DNA from: an uncultured Opitutales bacterium
GTDB taxonomy: Bacteria > Verrucomicrobiota > Verrucomicrobiia > Opitutales > Coraliomargaritaceae
Assembly (NCBI GenBank): GCA_937775295.1
Contig: CALKBZ010000009.1
Span: 1-64,000, forward strand
Reading direction: 5' to 3'
Length of the DNA: 64,000 nucleotides
A model generated the notes under the pieces. The model was not told where the DNA came from. It did not search any database and saw nothing but the letters and a program-made list of their open reading frames with translations. A program made the position numbers and the translations under genes. Below, in pieces: positions 28,760 to 38,212 of the stretch. Position 1 is the first letter of the stretch; every line of letters begins with the position of its first letter.

Positions 28760-30871
28760 ATGCCTCGTAACAAAAAGCCCGCAGACGACGACAACCTAGA
28801 ATTCCCACTCGACGCACCTACTGAGGACAACAGCAGCGAGCCGATGACCAACATCAACGAGCTCGAAGAGGTCTTCGAGAACAAGCCGGATTCCGGCCAC
28901 ATCGATGACATGTTCAGCGAGTGGTTCCTCGATTACGCCAGCTACGTGATCTTGGAGCGCGCCGTGCCGCACGCCAACGACGGCCTCAAGCCCGTGCAGC
29001 GCCGCATCCTCCACTCGATGCGCGAGTTGGAAGACGGCCGCTACAACAAAGTCGCCAACGTCATCGGTAACACGATGAAATACCACCCGCATGGTGATGC
29101 CTCCATCGGCGATGCCATGGTGCAGCTCGGCCAGAAGGAGCTACTGATCGACATGCAAGGCAACTGGGGCAACACCCTCACCGGCGACTCCGCCGCGGCC
29201 GCACGTTACATCGAAGCGCGCCTGTCAAAATTTGCTCTCGAAGTGGTCTTCAACCCGAAAACCACCAAATGGCTCTCCTCCTACGACGGCCGCAACAAAG
29301 AACCCGAAACTCAGCCAGTCAAATTCCCGCTACTGCTGGCACAAGGCGCCGAAGGCATCGCCGTCGGTCTTTCCTGCAAGATCCTGCCGCACAATTTCAT
29401 CGAGCTACTCGAAGGCTGCATCGCATTTTTACGCAAAGAAACGCCCGAGATCGTCCCCGACTTCCCGTCAGGTGGCATCGCCGACGTCTCCGAATACAAC
29501 AACGGCAAACGCGGTGGCCGCGTCAAGTGCCGCGCCCGCATCGAAGCGCGCAAGAAGAACCTGCTCGCCATTACCGAGCTGCCGTTCAGCAAGACTACCA
29601 CCTCGCTAATCGACTCCATCATCTCGGCCAACGAAAAGGGTAAGATCAAGATTCAGCGTGTCGAGGACAACACCGCCGACGTGGTCGAGATCCTCGTGTA
29701 TTTGCCCCCCGGTGTCGACTACGAGACAGCCGAGCAGGCGCTCTATGCTTTTACCGATTGCGAAGTCTCCGTCTCGACCAACATCTGCGTAATCGAGAAC
29801 GACAAGCCCAACTTCTACTCCGCACTCGACCTCCTCTACCTCGCCACCGAAAAAACCCGTGAGCTACTCAAGCTGGAGCTCGAAATTGAACTCGCCGAAC
29901 TCGACGAGAAGTGGCATTTCTCATCACTCGAGAAAATTTTCATCGAGAAACGCATTTACCGCCGCATCGAAGACGAAGAGACTTGGGAAGCCGTAATCGA
30001 GACAGTCGACGTCGGCCTCGAACCCTACAAAAAAATCTTTAAGCGCAAAGTCACACGCGACGACATCCTGCGCCTGCTTGAAATCAAAATTAAGCGCATC
30101 TCGAAGTTCGACACCATCCGCGCCGACGAACTCATCAAAGGCCTCGAAGAGGCCATCGTAGAAACGCAGCGCCACCTCAAACAACTCACTAAATACACCA
30201 TCCGCTGGTTTAAAGGATTGATTGAGAAATACGGTAAAGGTCGCGAGCGTAAGACCGAGCTCGCGTCTTTTAAAAAAGTCGTCGCACACGAAGTCGTGAT
30301 CGCCAACGAGACTCTCTACGTCGATCGCAAAGAAGGCTTCGCCGGGATCAGCATGAAGAAAGACGAAGCCGTCTGCAAATGCTCCAACCTCAGCGACCTC
30401 CTGTCGATCAATCAGGAGGGCAAGCTGATCGTCTCCAAAGTCAGCGATAAAGCCTTTTACGGTAAGAACATCCTGCACATCGACATCTACAACCGCACCG
30501 AGCCCAACGCCCTGACCTATTGCATGGTATATCGCGATGGCCGCACCGGCCCGACAGTTGCCAAGCACTTCACCATCGGCGGGGTAACACGCGATAAGGA
30601 ATACGACCTCACCAAAGGCAAGCCAGGCTCCCGCGTGTTTTATATTTCCTGCTACCCGACCGAAGGCGGCGAAGCCGACGCCGTCAAGGTCAATCTCAAG
30701 CCAGCTCCTCGCCTGCGTAAGACCGAAGAAGAGATCCTCTTCCGCGATCTGGCTGTGCGCGGTCGCAGCACCGGTGGCAACGTCGTCACGAAAAACCCCG
30801 TCCGCAACGTGGTTCGCATGACCAAAGCCGCCCGCGAAGAAGCAGCCAGTCAGCAGGATACGCGCGGATGA
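28760..30871 (+). CDS. parC: Topoisomerase IV / gyrase subunit A-like protein (ParC-type)
   Basis: A 703-residue type IIA topoisomerase DNA-cleavage subunit. The acidic N-terminal extension (residues 1-45) precedes the core FSEWFLDYASYVILERAVPH, ANDGLKPVQRRILHSMRELE and the quinolone-region helix HPHGDASIGDAMVQLGQ. The catalytic tyrosine is about Tyr150 in AAAARYIEARLS. The tower domain and a coiled coil follow. The C-terminal domain is short with degenerate blades, like the compact ParC of Bacteroidetes/PVC bacteria, and lacks a GyrA box. The ATPase partner (ParE/GyrB type) is not in the window. Whether it decatenates or also supercoils is not decidable from sequence. Confidence 0.88.
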   Translation: MPRNKKPADDDNLEFPLDAPTEDNSSEPMTNINELEEVFENKPDSGHIDDMFSEWFLDYASYVILERAVPHANDGLKPVQRRILHSMRELEDGRYNKVANVIGNTMKYHPHGDASIGDAMVQLGQKELLIDMQGNWGNTLTGDSAAAARYIEARLSKFALEVVFNPKTTKWLSSYDGRNKEPETQPVKFPLLLAQGAEGIAVGLSCKILPHNFIELLEGCIAFLRKETPEIVPDFPSGGIADVSEYNNGKRGGRVKCRARIEARKKNLLAITELPFSKTTTSLIDSIISANEKGKIKIQRVEDNTADVVEILVYLPPGVDYETAEQALYAFTDCEVSVSTNICVIENDKPNFYSALDLLYLATEKTRELLKLELEIELAELDEKWHFSSLEKIFIEKRIYRRIEDEETWEAVIETVDVGLEPYKKIFKRKVTRDDILRLLEIKIKRISKFDTIRADELIKGLEEAIVETQRHLKQLTKYTIRWFKGLIEKYGKGRERKTELASFKKVVAHEVVIANETLYVDRKEGFAGISMKKDEAVCKCSNLSDLLSINQEGKLIVSKVSDKAFYGKNILHIDIYNRTEPNALTYCMVYRDGRTGPTVAKHFTIGGVTRDKEYDLTKGKPGSRVFYISCYPTEGGEADAVKVNLKPAPRLRKTEEEILFRDLAVRGRSTGGNVVTKNPVRNVVRMTKAAREEAASQQDTRG

Positions 30872-31302
30872 TAATGCGTTGGACTAGCAAAGAGGGGTGA
30901 TGATCAGGCACAGAGGGCTCGTTTTGACTCAGCTTCACAGTAGTTCGGTAGTGTGGATCTGTCATCGGCGTGCAACTGATATTAGAACTGCGTTGAGCGA
31001 CTTCATATTGCTCACTCATGATGCACATCATTCTACTAAAATGCCCCCCTCCCGAAAGACGTTGAGCGACTGATACTAATGAATACGATGAGGTCTCGTC
31101 GTTAATTGCTTCACGCCTGACTTCTGATTATGCGCAAGCGAATGGTAAAGGCACTATGCGTGTAGGGTAAAGTCGTCGCATTCGGCCTCACCGGCAACCT
31201 GTGATATCTGCCGAGATGTAATCCCAACATTGAGGGTCTACGAGGTTGACCTTCCGCCACGTAATATCTTTTGTATGCGTCTACCCCTGTATTACTTTTA
31301 CC
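30872..31302. other. Intergenic region, no recognised feature
   Basis: About 430 bases with only short, non-conserved frames. Confidence 0.4.
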
Positions 31303-32034
31303 ATGAAAGCCTTCTCTTGTGCGATCCTCGCACTGCTTAGTTTATTATTAGAAATCGGTGCCCAAACTCAGGCGAGTCATACCGCTGCGGTTAAAGACGA
31401 ACCAGATAAGCTCTCGAGTCATCTTGCAGCGAGCCTGACAGAGGCGACTGCGACCGGCGAAGTGGTGCTATCTGCCGACGCAGGCACCACTTCCTTCATC
31501 GGAAACACATTCGCCATCCCCTTGATGCGGGATCAACTCACGATCACCGAAAGTGCCCACGGTTCATCAGTCGGCACCGAAGGTCTTGACCGCACTTACG
31601 CGAAGAGAATCCAAGATTTTTCCACCGCACTCGACGATGGTACAGTGGGATTCAGCATCAACCAAAAGTCCAAGAAAAGGAATCCGCTACTCGGGATCCT
31701 CATTGGTTTCATCATTGAAGCAGTCATTACACTGATTGCCCTAAGAATCACCTTCCTGTTGGGTGATTTCAGCTACCGCTTCTCTCAGGTGCTGCCGATC
31801 AGCCTCGTTGTCGGATTCGTCGGGATATTTCTGCATATCGGCCTCGGCATTAGCTTGTTGAATCCAATTCAAATCGCTCTGAGCTCTTTGATCATGTTGG
31901 TGATGATTCGATTCATTACCGAGGCGCATGAATGGGCAGATGCGCTTCGAATTACATTCGTCACACGAATCGTCACCATTGGCCTGGCCTGGCTAGCCTT
32001 TGCAGGAATGTCAGTGTTTGGCATCTATACCTAG
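31303..32034 (+). CDS. Hypothetical membrane protein with signal peptide
   Basis: A protein of 243 residues if the ATG at 31303 is used; this start gives a clean signal peptide (SCAILALLSLLLEIGAQTQA). A soluble periplasmic region of about 100 residues follows (SLTEATATGEVVLSADAGTT, GFSINQKSKK). Four hydrophobic helices then follow (LLGILIGFIIEAVITLIALR, VLPISLVVGFVGIFLHIGL, IALSSLIMLVMIRFI, IVTIGLAWLAFAGMSVF). No family is recognised. It appears to be transcribed alone. Confidence 0.7.
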   Translation: MKAFSCAILALLSLLLEIGAQTQASHTAAVKDEPDKLSSHLAASLTEATATGEVVLSADAGTTSFIGNTFAIPLMRDQLTITESAHGSSVGTEGLDRTYAKRIQDFSTALDDGTVGFSINQKSKKRNPLLGILIGFIIEAVITLIALRITFLLGDFSYRFSQVLPISLVVGFVGIFLHIGLGISLLNPIQIALSSLIMLVMIRFITEAHEWADALRITFVTRIVTIGLAWLAFAGMSVFGIYT

Positions 32035-32385
32035 AATCACATAATCGTTGCCACTGACAACGCCTAGGCAGACATGCACCTCCCACTGAGCCTCACCCTT
32101 TGCTTTGACTTGGAGGTCGAGAGCACCATAGTCTGAGAAATCGCAACCGTGAGTATTAAGGCAATCATCTGAGACTCTTGTGGCTCGCTCCCCTCTCCCA
32201 CATTATCGGTTACTATCCAAGGCACCCTTCAATACCGCTGCAGCTACAACCAAAAATTCAACCCAAAAGGACCAAGCCTTCTTCCCGAACGACGTCGCCA
32301 TTGCCTACAATGGCTAAGTGATCGTAGCCTAGAGGACTAAAGCAGCCACCTTGCCCAGATGAGTCTCCGGACTCCAATTATATAC
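32035..32385. other. Intergenic region, no recognised feature
   Basis: About 350 bases. Nothing coding or structural was recognised. Confidence 0.4.
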
Positions 32386-32994
32386 ATGTCTGAAAATAAC
32401 ACGCCCTCGAAACCAGAGCCACGCAAGATCTCTAAAGCAGAAATCAACGAACTCCCTCTCATCAATTGGGAAGGTCGTATCGAGATCCTCAATACCATAG
32501 AGGAGATGACGGCCGCCGTCGAAAAGTTAAAGCATGAGACGATCCTCGGCTTTGACACCGAGACGCGCCCCACCTTCAAGAAAGGCGATTACTACCCGCC
32601 AGCGCTGATACAGCTCGGCACACTGGACTGCGTCTACCTGTTTCGCATCAGTTGCACCAAAACACTCGCTCCGTTGCTGTCGATACTGGAGTCCGAAACG
32701 ATTTTAAAAACCGGCGTCGCCATCAAAGACGACGTCAAGGAACTGCGCAGAATGGAAGATTTCGAGCCCGCCGGCTTTGTCGAAATCGCAGACATCACAC
32801 GAAAACTAGGCTATGAAAATCGCGGCCTACGCGCCCTCGCCGGCCTACTCATGCAAGGCCGCATCAGTAAAGCTGCTCAAGTATCCAATTGGGCACGCCC
32901 CGAGCTCGACCTAAAGCAAGTCCGCTACGCAGCCACCGACGCATGGATCAGCCGCGAAATCTACGTCCGATCCATCACTGAACGCGACGCATAA
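32386..32994 (+). CDS. 3'-5' exonuclease (DEDDy, RNase D/WRN-like)
   Basis: A 202-residue single-domain exonuclease. The DEDDy residues are visible: Asp and Glu in ILGFDTETRP, Asp in TGVAIKDDVKELRRM, and Tyr and Asp in VRYAATDAWISREIY. YYPPALIQLGTLDCVYLFRI is typical of the WRN-exonuclease-like group found in bacteria and plants. There is no HRDC domain, so it is not full-length RNase D. It is probably a cytosolic nucleic-acid trimming enzyme. ATG 32386 is preferred; an upstream in-frame start at 32359 adds nine unremarkable residues. Confidence 0.9.
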   Translation: MSENNTPSKPEPRKISKAEINELPLINWEGRIEILNTIEEMTAAVEKLKHETILGFDTETRPTFKKGDYYPPALIQLGTLDCVYLFRISCTKTLAPLLSILESETILKTGVAIKDDVKELRRMEDFEPAGFVEIADITRKLGYENRGLRALAGLLMQGRISKAAQVSNWARPELDLKQVRYAATDAWISREIYVRSITERDA

Positions 32995-33372
32995 TAAGCC
33001 GTTTGCGATGAATCGTACCTTCGCCATTTTTAGCAAAGCGTAGACGGAGATGGCGAAGTAATCACATCACTCGCAAAGAATCCACCCTGAGATCTCACGA
33101 TCTTTTCAAAGTTAATCAGAATCGACCTGTAAATAGTGGGACGCGACCCTCGGTGTTCGCGCGCTTGAACAGTTAGCCAGAGTGGGGCTCTCCATTTGCT
33201 AATTTCAACCAAGCACAATGGAGACGACGACTCTCCACTTCAACAAACAAGAGATCAATTGGTAATTGCGCTGGTTTGAAAACTACCCCTATTCGCGCGT
33301 CATATACCTACAAAAAAGCGAGCATCCGGCAGAGCTGTAATGCCCACCGAATACCCGCAAATTTAAGAGCGA
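32995..33372. other. Intergenic region between convergent genes
   Basis: About 380 bases without recognised genes, at the convergent 3' ends of the exonuclease and the RGG/PEVEAA protein. No strong terminator was seen. Confidence 0.4.
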
Positions 33373-35487
33373 TTACGCTTTTGGCTCAGCTTCGTTTGTT
33401 GCCTCTTTTGCAGCGACTTTGGCGGCCTCAACTTCAGGTGCAGCCTCAACTTCAGGTGCAGCCTCAACTTCAGGTGCAGCCTCAACTTCAGGTGCAGCAA
33501 CTTCAGGTGCAGCCTCAACTTCAGGTGCAGCCTCAACTTCAGGTGCAGCCTCAACTTCAGGTGCAGCCTCAACTTCAGGTGCAGCCTCAACTTCAGGTGC
33601 AGCAACGGCCTCAGCCTCAGCCACTGGCTCAACGGCCTTCGCTTGTTCCATTAGCGGAGCTTCCTCTGAGGCAGCCTCAACTTTTAGCTCAGCCTCAACT
33701 TCGGCTGCGGCTTCAGTTACGGCTTCAGTTACGACTGGAGTTTCAGGCGCTGCTTTGACTTCGGCCTTCACCTCATTTTTCACGGCTTCAGCGGCAGCTA
33801 TTTTCGGAGCAGGCTTCTTCGCTGCCTTCGGCTTCGCTTCGGGCATCGGCGGTGCTGCAAACAGGCGGCCATCACCGTACTCGGTGACGTAGCCTTCGAC
33901 GATCAACCAACGCAAATCAAGCATAAGTTGGTTCAAGCGCTTCTGCTCGTCCTCACTGAGTTCAACTTTTGGCATCGCTTCAGTCGAAGCAGACGCATCT
34001 GGCGCAGGCGCAGGCACCTCGACAACTGCTGCGGTCTCAGTTGCGTCAGTTGCTTCGCCACTGGCAGCAATTGCCTCCGCAGCTTCAGCCGCAGCAAGCT
34101 TGGCAGCTTCAACAGCGGCAGCCGCAGCTGCGACTTCGGCCTCGGTCATTTCGAGCTTAGCGGGTTGCTGCTTCTCGGTATCGATATCGATATACAGTTT
34201 AGGTAACTTAGAGGCCGGTGTGTTTGGATGCTTCTCTACAAATTCAATCAGGCCTTGAATCGAAGGCGTGAAGACCGTCTTGCTATCGCGGAATTTGCGT
34301 TTCACCGCACAGACAAAGGATACGCCTTTTGAGCCCTTTTTATAGACGGCAAACTTATGGCGACGCAGGCGGCCGCGAATGTTGTTTGCCGAATCAAGCG
34401 GAAAATGAAGCTGCTGCTCGACATACGCTTCGACCGAACGACGGATATCGCCCTTTGGTAGGTGCTCGATGTCGCGCCCAGCAAAACGAATGGTTTCGCC
34501 AGAGCTGACGATCTTATCTTTGCGATTCTGCAACAGGAAAAAACGCACCGACTCGAGCGATTCAAACGACTCTGGCTCACCCTCTTGACGATCCTTCAAA
34601 ATATAGCGTACGCCCTTCTTCATCGACTCCACCCAAGCATCAATCGACTCTTGCTCCTTCACTGTCTCAACTTTCGAGACAAAACGATCAAAGGACATGC
34701 CGGTGATCTTCGAAGTGTAATGGCGCTTCAATGCTTCTTGATAGAGGTGATAATTCGGCGGCCCAAGCAAGTCACGTGTCACGGAACAGCGATTGATCAT
34801 CTGAAAATTCCCCTTCGGCGCATCGATCTCGATTTCTTCCATGTCGAAGAATAGGTCGAGATGGTTCGCCAACACATGATTAATCGCAGCTTCTTCGGTC
34901 TCGAAAGGCAAATGTCCAGGGACAGTAAAGAACAGCGGCGCAGGCTTCTCGCCAGCTTTCGCTTTGTTTTCGACCACCACCACGTAGCGCTCTGGTTTCT
35001 CAAGCAAGAGATGCGCGATCTCGAAAAGTTGATAGGTGCGCACAGTTGAACGCAAGCGCTTGACCAATGCCTCGAAGGCTTCGTCTTGCGGATAGATGTC
35101 TACCTTCACTGTCGGGTTAAACACCGCATGTTCGGAACGACCTCCACCACGACGATCATCTCGACGGCGCTCCCCACCACCCTGCGGGCGACCTTCACCC
35201 TGCTGGCGTCCTGAGCCGCCACCTTGAGGACGACCTCCAGCACTAGGACCGTTCGGACGTGCGCCGCCACTGGGGCCGCCACTGGGGCCGCGACGATCGC
35301 GCGAACCACCACCGCCAGAGCGCTTACCCTTGCCGCGCGAATCGCCACGAGAATCAAACTGTTTTAATGATGGGCGCTTCGCGTTCTCGTCTGCCCATGA
35401 GGGACCGAAGTCGAGACCGGAAAGTGTATTAAGATCGAGTGCCTTTTTAGAGGACTCTTGAGGTTTTTTTGCTGGTTTTTCAGCCAT
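33373..35487 (-). CDS. RGG-rich N-terminus / PEVEAA-repeat protein, putative nucleic-acid binding
   Basis: A 704-residue cytosolic protein. Residues about 45-120 are a disordered Arg/Gly-rich segment (GKGKRSGGGGSRDRRGPSGG), as in RNA-binding proteins. Residues about 120-440 are a folded region: NPTVKVDIYPQDEAFEALVK, VVENKAKAGEKPAPLFFTVP and HKFAVYKKGSKGVSFVCAVK. The next part holds low-complexity A/E segments and a short folded helix pair (QKRLNQLMLDLRWLIVEGYV). The C-terminus is ten near-identical PEVEAA units ending AKVAAKEATNEAEPKA. A similar architecture occurs in other Opitutae as an uncharacterised protein (recollection). It is probably linked to RNA or ribosome function; this is inference. 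tRNA-Leu lies upstream on the other strand. Confidence 0.8.
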   Translation of the reverse strand: MAEKPAKKPQESSKKALDLNTLSGLDFGPSWADENAKRPSLKQFDSRGDSRGKGKRSGGGGSRDRRGPSGGPSGGARPNGPSAGGRPQGGGSGRQQGEGRPQGGGERRRDDRRGGGRSEHAVFNPTVKVDIYPQDEAFEALVKRLRSTVRTYQLFEIAHLLLEKPERYVVVVENKAKAGEKPAPLFFTVPGHLPFETEEAAINHVLANHLDLFFDMEEIEIDAPKGNFQMINRCSVTRDLLGPPNYHLYQEALKRHYTSKITGMSFDRFVSKVETVKEQESIDAWVESMKKGVRYILKDRQEGEPESFESLESVRFFLLQNRKDKIVSSGETIRFAGRDIEHLPKGDIRRSVEAYVEQQLHFPLDSANNIRGRLRRHKFAVYKKGSKGVSFVCAVKRKFRDSKTVFTPSIQGLIEFVEKHPNTPASKLPKLYIDIDTEKQQPAKLEMTEAEVAAAAAAVEAAKLAAAEAAEAIAASGEATDATETAAVVEVPAPAPDASASTEAMPKVELSEDEQKRLNQLMLDLRWLIVEGYVTEYGDGRLFAAPPMPEAKPKAAKKPAPKIAAAEAVKNEVKAEVKAAPETPVVTEAVTEAAAEVEAELKVEAASEEAPLMEQAKAVEPVAEAEAVAAPEVEAAPEVEAAPEVEAAPEVEAAPEVEAAPEVAAPEVEAAPEVEAAPEVEAAPEVEAAKVAAKEATNEAEPKA
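33425..33601. repeat. 18-bp coding tandem repeat (VNTR), 9 full units and one 15-bp unit
   Basis: GCCTCAACTTCAGGTGCA is repeated without base changes for 177 bp, with one unit shortened in frame to 15 bp. It encodes PEVEAA repeats in the protein on the minus strand. Perfect nucleotide identity implies recent expansion by slippage, and the copy number is likely to vary between strains. Confidence 0.95.
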
Positions 35488-35694
35488 AGCGTTATTTGTA
35501 AAACGAGCCGAAAAAAACGGCCACGTGGATCTAGTTGATGAAGTGAACTATTGTGGTAAGGCAAAGAACCTCAACATTCAAGCTCGGGAGCAGTCTTTTT
35601 TAAACTAATTTCTATTTTTTGAAAAATTTGGTTGATCTCTCAAAAATCTCGCCTATCACCTTCCAACTTCACCGCGTGCAAGCGCAGTAAATTT

Positions 35695-35778
35695 GGTCGA
35701 ATGGTGGAATGGCAGACACGCGAGTTTAAGGGACTCGTGCCTTAGGGCGTGGGGGTTCAAGTCCCCCTTCGACCACCA
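35695..35778 (+). tRNA. tRNA-Leu(AAG)
   Basis: An 84-base class II tRNA. The acceptor stem GGTCGAA/TTCGACC has an A discriminator and encoded CCA. The D arm (TGGTGGAATGGCAGAC) and the long variable arm (GCC TTAG GGC) are typical of tRNA-Leu. The T arm is GGGGG TTCAAGT CCCCC. The anticodon stem CGAGT/ACTCG closes the 7-base loop TTAAGGG, so bases 34-36 are AAG (35728-35730) and base 37 is G. AAG pairs with CUU and, if A34 becomes inosine, with other CUN codons. An intrinsic terminator follows directly. Confidence 0.93.
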
Positions 35779-35786
35779 CTTTTAAA

Positions 35787-35812
35787 ACCGAGCTTAAGTG
35801 CTCGGTTTTTTT
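35787..35812 (+). terminator. Intrinsic terminator of tRNA-Leu
   Basis: ACCGAGC (35787-35793) and GCTCGGT (35800-35806) form a stem around a 6-base loop, followed by a run of seven T. Confidence 0.92.
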
Positions 35813-35923
35813 ATGTGTATTATTGCGATTCTACAACTGGACGTTCACCTGCGCTGGTCCGGTCTTTCACATTGTCAAATCCGTCCTTGTCGTGCGTTCG
35901 CACGGGGATAAAGTTCCCCGTTT

Positions 35924-36331
35924 ATGCCTAAACCGAAAAAATGGACCGCTGCCGACTTTGAAGTGAAAGCCTCCAGCATCGAAGGCGCTGGACAAGGCTT
36001 ATTTGCCAAGGTCCGCCTCGAACCAGAAGATACCATCGGCTATTATACCGGCGAGGTGATCAGCTCAGACGAATTCCTACACCCCGATCGCCCCTTTTCT
36101 GCCTATGTATTATGGGTGTGTCATTCTCACATCATCGTCGGCGAAGGCCCGAAGGCCAACTACACTCGCTTCATCAATCATAGCGACGCACCGAATGCCT
36201 TCCTTACAGTCTCTTCGAGATGGAAGAGCGCTCGCTTCGAGGCGCTCCGCGTGATTGAGTCCGGCGAAGAGATTTCCTTCGACTATGGCGAAGATTATTG
36301 GGAAAAGGAAGAGTTGCTGACTGAAGGTTGA
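35924..36331 (+). CDS. SET-domain protein
   Basis: A 135-residue protein that is almost entirely a SET domain, the fold of lysine methyltransferases. Seen motifs are [19 protein letters not shown] near residue 20, [14 protein letters not shown] (the S-adenosylmethionine-binding RFxNH) and the terminal [15 protein letters not shown] with the catalytic tyrosine. There are no pre- or post-SET cysteines. Bacterial stand-alone SET proteins of this type are widespread, but their targets are mostly unknown; a ribosomal or DNA-bound protein is possible. Its stop lies about 135 bases before the ATPase gene, which may be in the same transcript. Confidence 0.9.
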   Translation: MPKPKKWTAADFEVKASSIEGAGQGLFAKVRLEPEDTIGYYTGEVISSDEFLHPDRPFSAYVLWVCHSHIIVGEGPKANYTRFINHSDAPNAFLTVSSRWKSARFEALRVIESGEEISFDYGEDYWEKEELLTEG

Positions 36332-36465
36332 GTCGCGATACTGTTGATAACTTCCTCTGTTCTATATCGATTCACCATCTTCCCACTCCTCGCGCTCCGT
36401 CCCACCTTTATACCTTTATACATCCGCTCCGCTGGTTCTTTCAACCTTCCCACTTTTCAAAAAAA

Positions 36466-38160
36466 ATGGACCTTTCCTCACTTTACAGCGACCTCAGCGA
36501 AGACGCACGCGAAGAGATCGAAGCTCTCCCTCGCTCTGAGCGTCTCGTTCAGATTGCGACCCTGCAAAACCGTTCCACTCGTGAGCTCGTCGCTCAAATC
36601 GCAGAGATGGTCAACCTCCCCGTGCTCAACAAAATCGAGCTCATCGATAATCCCACGGCCACTCTGCCGCTGCGTCTTATCCATGAGTATCAGTGTGTGC
36701 CAGTGCGTAAGGCATCACAAGGCGACGAATTCGACGACACCCCCGTCACCGAAAACACTCCGATTCCCCTCGTCACCCTGTGGCCCCCGAATGACCAGAT
36801 TGATCGCTGGATCTTTGCGGTCTGCGGGCGCAAGCCGGAGTGGCACCTCGGTGATCCCGAGCAAGTCATCAATACTATCACACAGCGTTTCGGCGTAGGC
36901 GCCGGCAGTCTCGATGAATCCGATATCGCTACCAATGAAGCTGAGCAAGAAGAGGACGAAGACGAGGACGCCGCCGTCATTCGCTTCGTCAACGAAGTCG
37001 TGCAAAAAGCAGTCAGCGATCGCGCGACCGATATTCACTTCGAACCACACCGTGATGCCCTGCAAATCCGCTACCGTATTGACGGCGAGCTGGTTGCCAT
37101 TCGCGTGCCAGATAATTTGATCCGCTTTCAGGACGCGATTATCTCGCGCCTCAAGATCATGGCGAAGCTCAACATCTCCGAAAAGCGCCGCCCGCAGGAC
37201 GGCCGCATCTCGTTTGGTGCAGGCGATACCGAGCTCGACATTCGTATCTCAACTTTCCCGACCATGTATGGTGAGAGCGTCAGTTTACGTCTCCTAAACC
37301 AGAAATCGAAACCACTTTCCATGCGCGAGCTCGGCTTAACCGAGGAGGAAGAAGAAAAAGTCACCCGCACCCTTGCCGCACCGCACGGTATCGTGCTCGT
37401 CACTGGCCCCACAGGCTCCGGCAAATCGACCTCGCTCACAGCATTTATTCGCCTAATCAACCTCCCAGAGCGCCGCATCATTACCGTCGAAGATCCGGTC
37501 GAATACGAAGTTCCTGGCGTCAATCAGACGCAAGTTCATGCCGATATCGGCCTTACTTTTGCTCATTCATTACGCGCCGTGTTGCGCCAAGATCCCGACG
37601 TTATTATGGTCGGTGAAATTCGCGACCGCGAGACCGCCGACATCGCGATCCGCGCTTCACTGACAGGTCACCTCGTGCTCAGTACACTGCACACCAACGA
37701 TGCACCCGGCGCACTCACCCGCCTGACAGATATGGACATCGAGCCCTTCCTGATCGCTTCCTCCGTGGAAATGATCATCGCACAGCGGCTCGTGCGCCGC
37801 CTGTGCCCGAACTGTGCGCAACCAGCCAACTACCAGCAGCACCACATTGAGAGCTGCCTCAGCACGATGCGCATTGATCACAACGAAGCGCAGTTCCGCA
37901 ACCAAGCCAAAGCAGCGGTCGGCTGCGAGCGCTGCCGCAAGCTCGGTTTCCGTGGCCGTATCGCGATCTTCGAAATCCTCCGCATGTCTGAAGAGATCCA
38001 CGAGCATATTGTAAAGCGCGAGTCATCGCGCACGATCCGCGAGACCGCAATCCAACAAGGCATGCGCTCGCTGCAACAAAGCGGTTGGGAGCACATCAAA
38101 AGAGGCACCACCACGCTTGAAGAGGTCATGCGCTTCGCTGAAATCGGCAGCGACGAATAG
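36466..38160 (+). CDS. Type II secretion / type IV pilus assembly ATPase (GspE/PilB)
   Basis: A 564-residue hexameric ATPase powering pilus or pseudopilus assembly. An N-terminal MshEN-like region spans about residues 1-150. An acidic linker ([12 protein letters not shown]) leads to the N2 domain ([24 protein letters not shown], in two parts). The Walker [10 protein letters not shown] is at about 312-320, the Asp box is [19 protein letters not shown], and the Walker B/His region is [20 protein letters not shown] and [19 protein letters not shown] zinc site is formed by CPNC (about 446) and CERC (about 487). ATG 36466 fits the family start; an upstream extension looks non-coding. No other pilus genes follow; a TPR gene does. 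Confidence 0.93.
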   Translation: MDLSSLYSDLSEDAREEIEALPRSERLVQIATLQNRSTRELVAQIAEMVNLPVLNKIELIDNPTATLPLRLIHEYQCVPVRKASQGDEFDDTPVTENTPIPLVTLWPPNDQIDRWIFAVCGRKPEWHLGDPEQVINTITQRFGVGAGSLDESDIATNEAEQEEDEDEDAAVIRFVNEVVQKAVSDRATDIHFEPHRDALQIRYRIDGELVAIRVPDNLIRFQDAIISRLKIMAKLNISEKRRPQDGRISFGAGDTELDIRISTFPTMYGESVSLRLLNQKSKPLSMRELGLTEEEEEKVTRTLAAPHGIVLVTGPTGSGKSTSLTAFIRLINLPERRIITVEDPVEYEVPGVNQTQVHADIGLTFAHSLRAVLRQDPDVIMVGEIRDRETADIAIRASLTGHLVLSTLHTNDAPGALTRLTDMDIEPFLIASSVEMIIAQRLVRRLCPNCAQPANYQQHHIESCLSTMRIDHNEAQFRNQAKAAVGCERCRKLGFRGRIAIFEILRMSEEIHEHIVKRESSRTIRETAIQQGMRSLQQSGWEHIKRGTTTLEEVMRFAEIGSDE

Positions 38161-38212
38161 CGCGATAGAGGAAGGTTGATCACCGCTCAAAACGCCTTCA
38201 TTGCTTTCAGCC

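Noticed and set aside
29924-30568. A 214-codon minus-strand frame inside the parC-like gene
   Set aside because: It is a mirror frame of a strongly conserved topoisomerase gene. The translated sequence is not protein-like.
33425-33601. CRISPR array
   Set aside because: The repeats are directly adjacent without spacers and lie in a coding frame. No cas genes are present in the window.
33276-33892. Plus-strand frames rich in QPQLQV or ASTSGA repeats
   Set aside because: They are out-of-phase readings of the 18-bp repeat inside the minus-strand PEVEAA gene and have no independent coding support.
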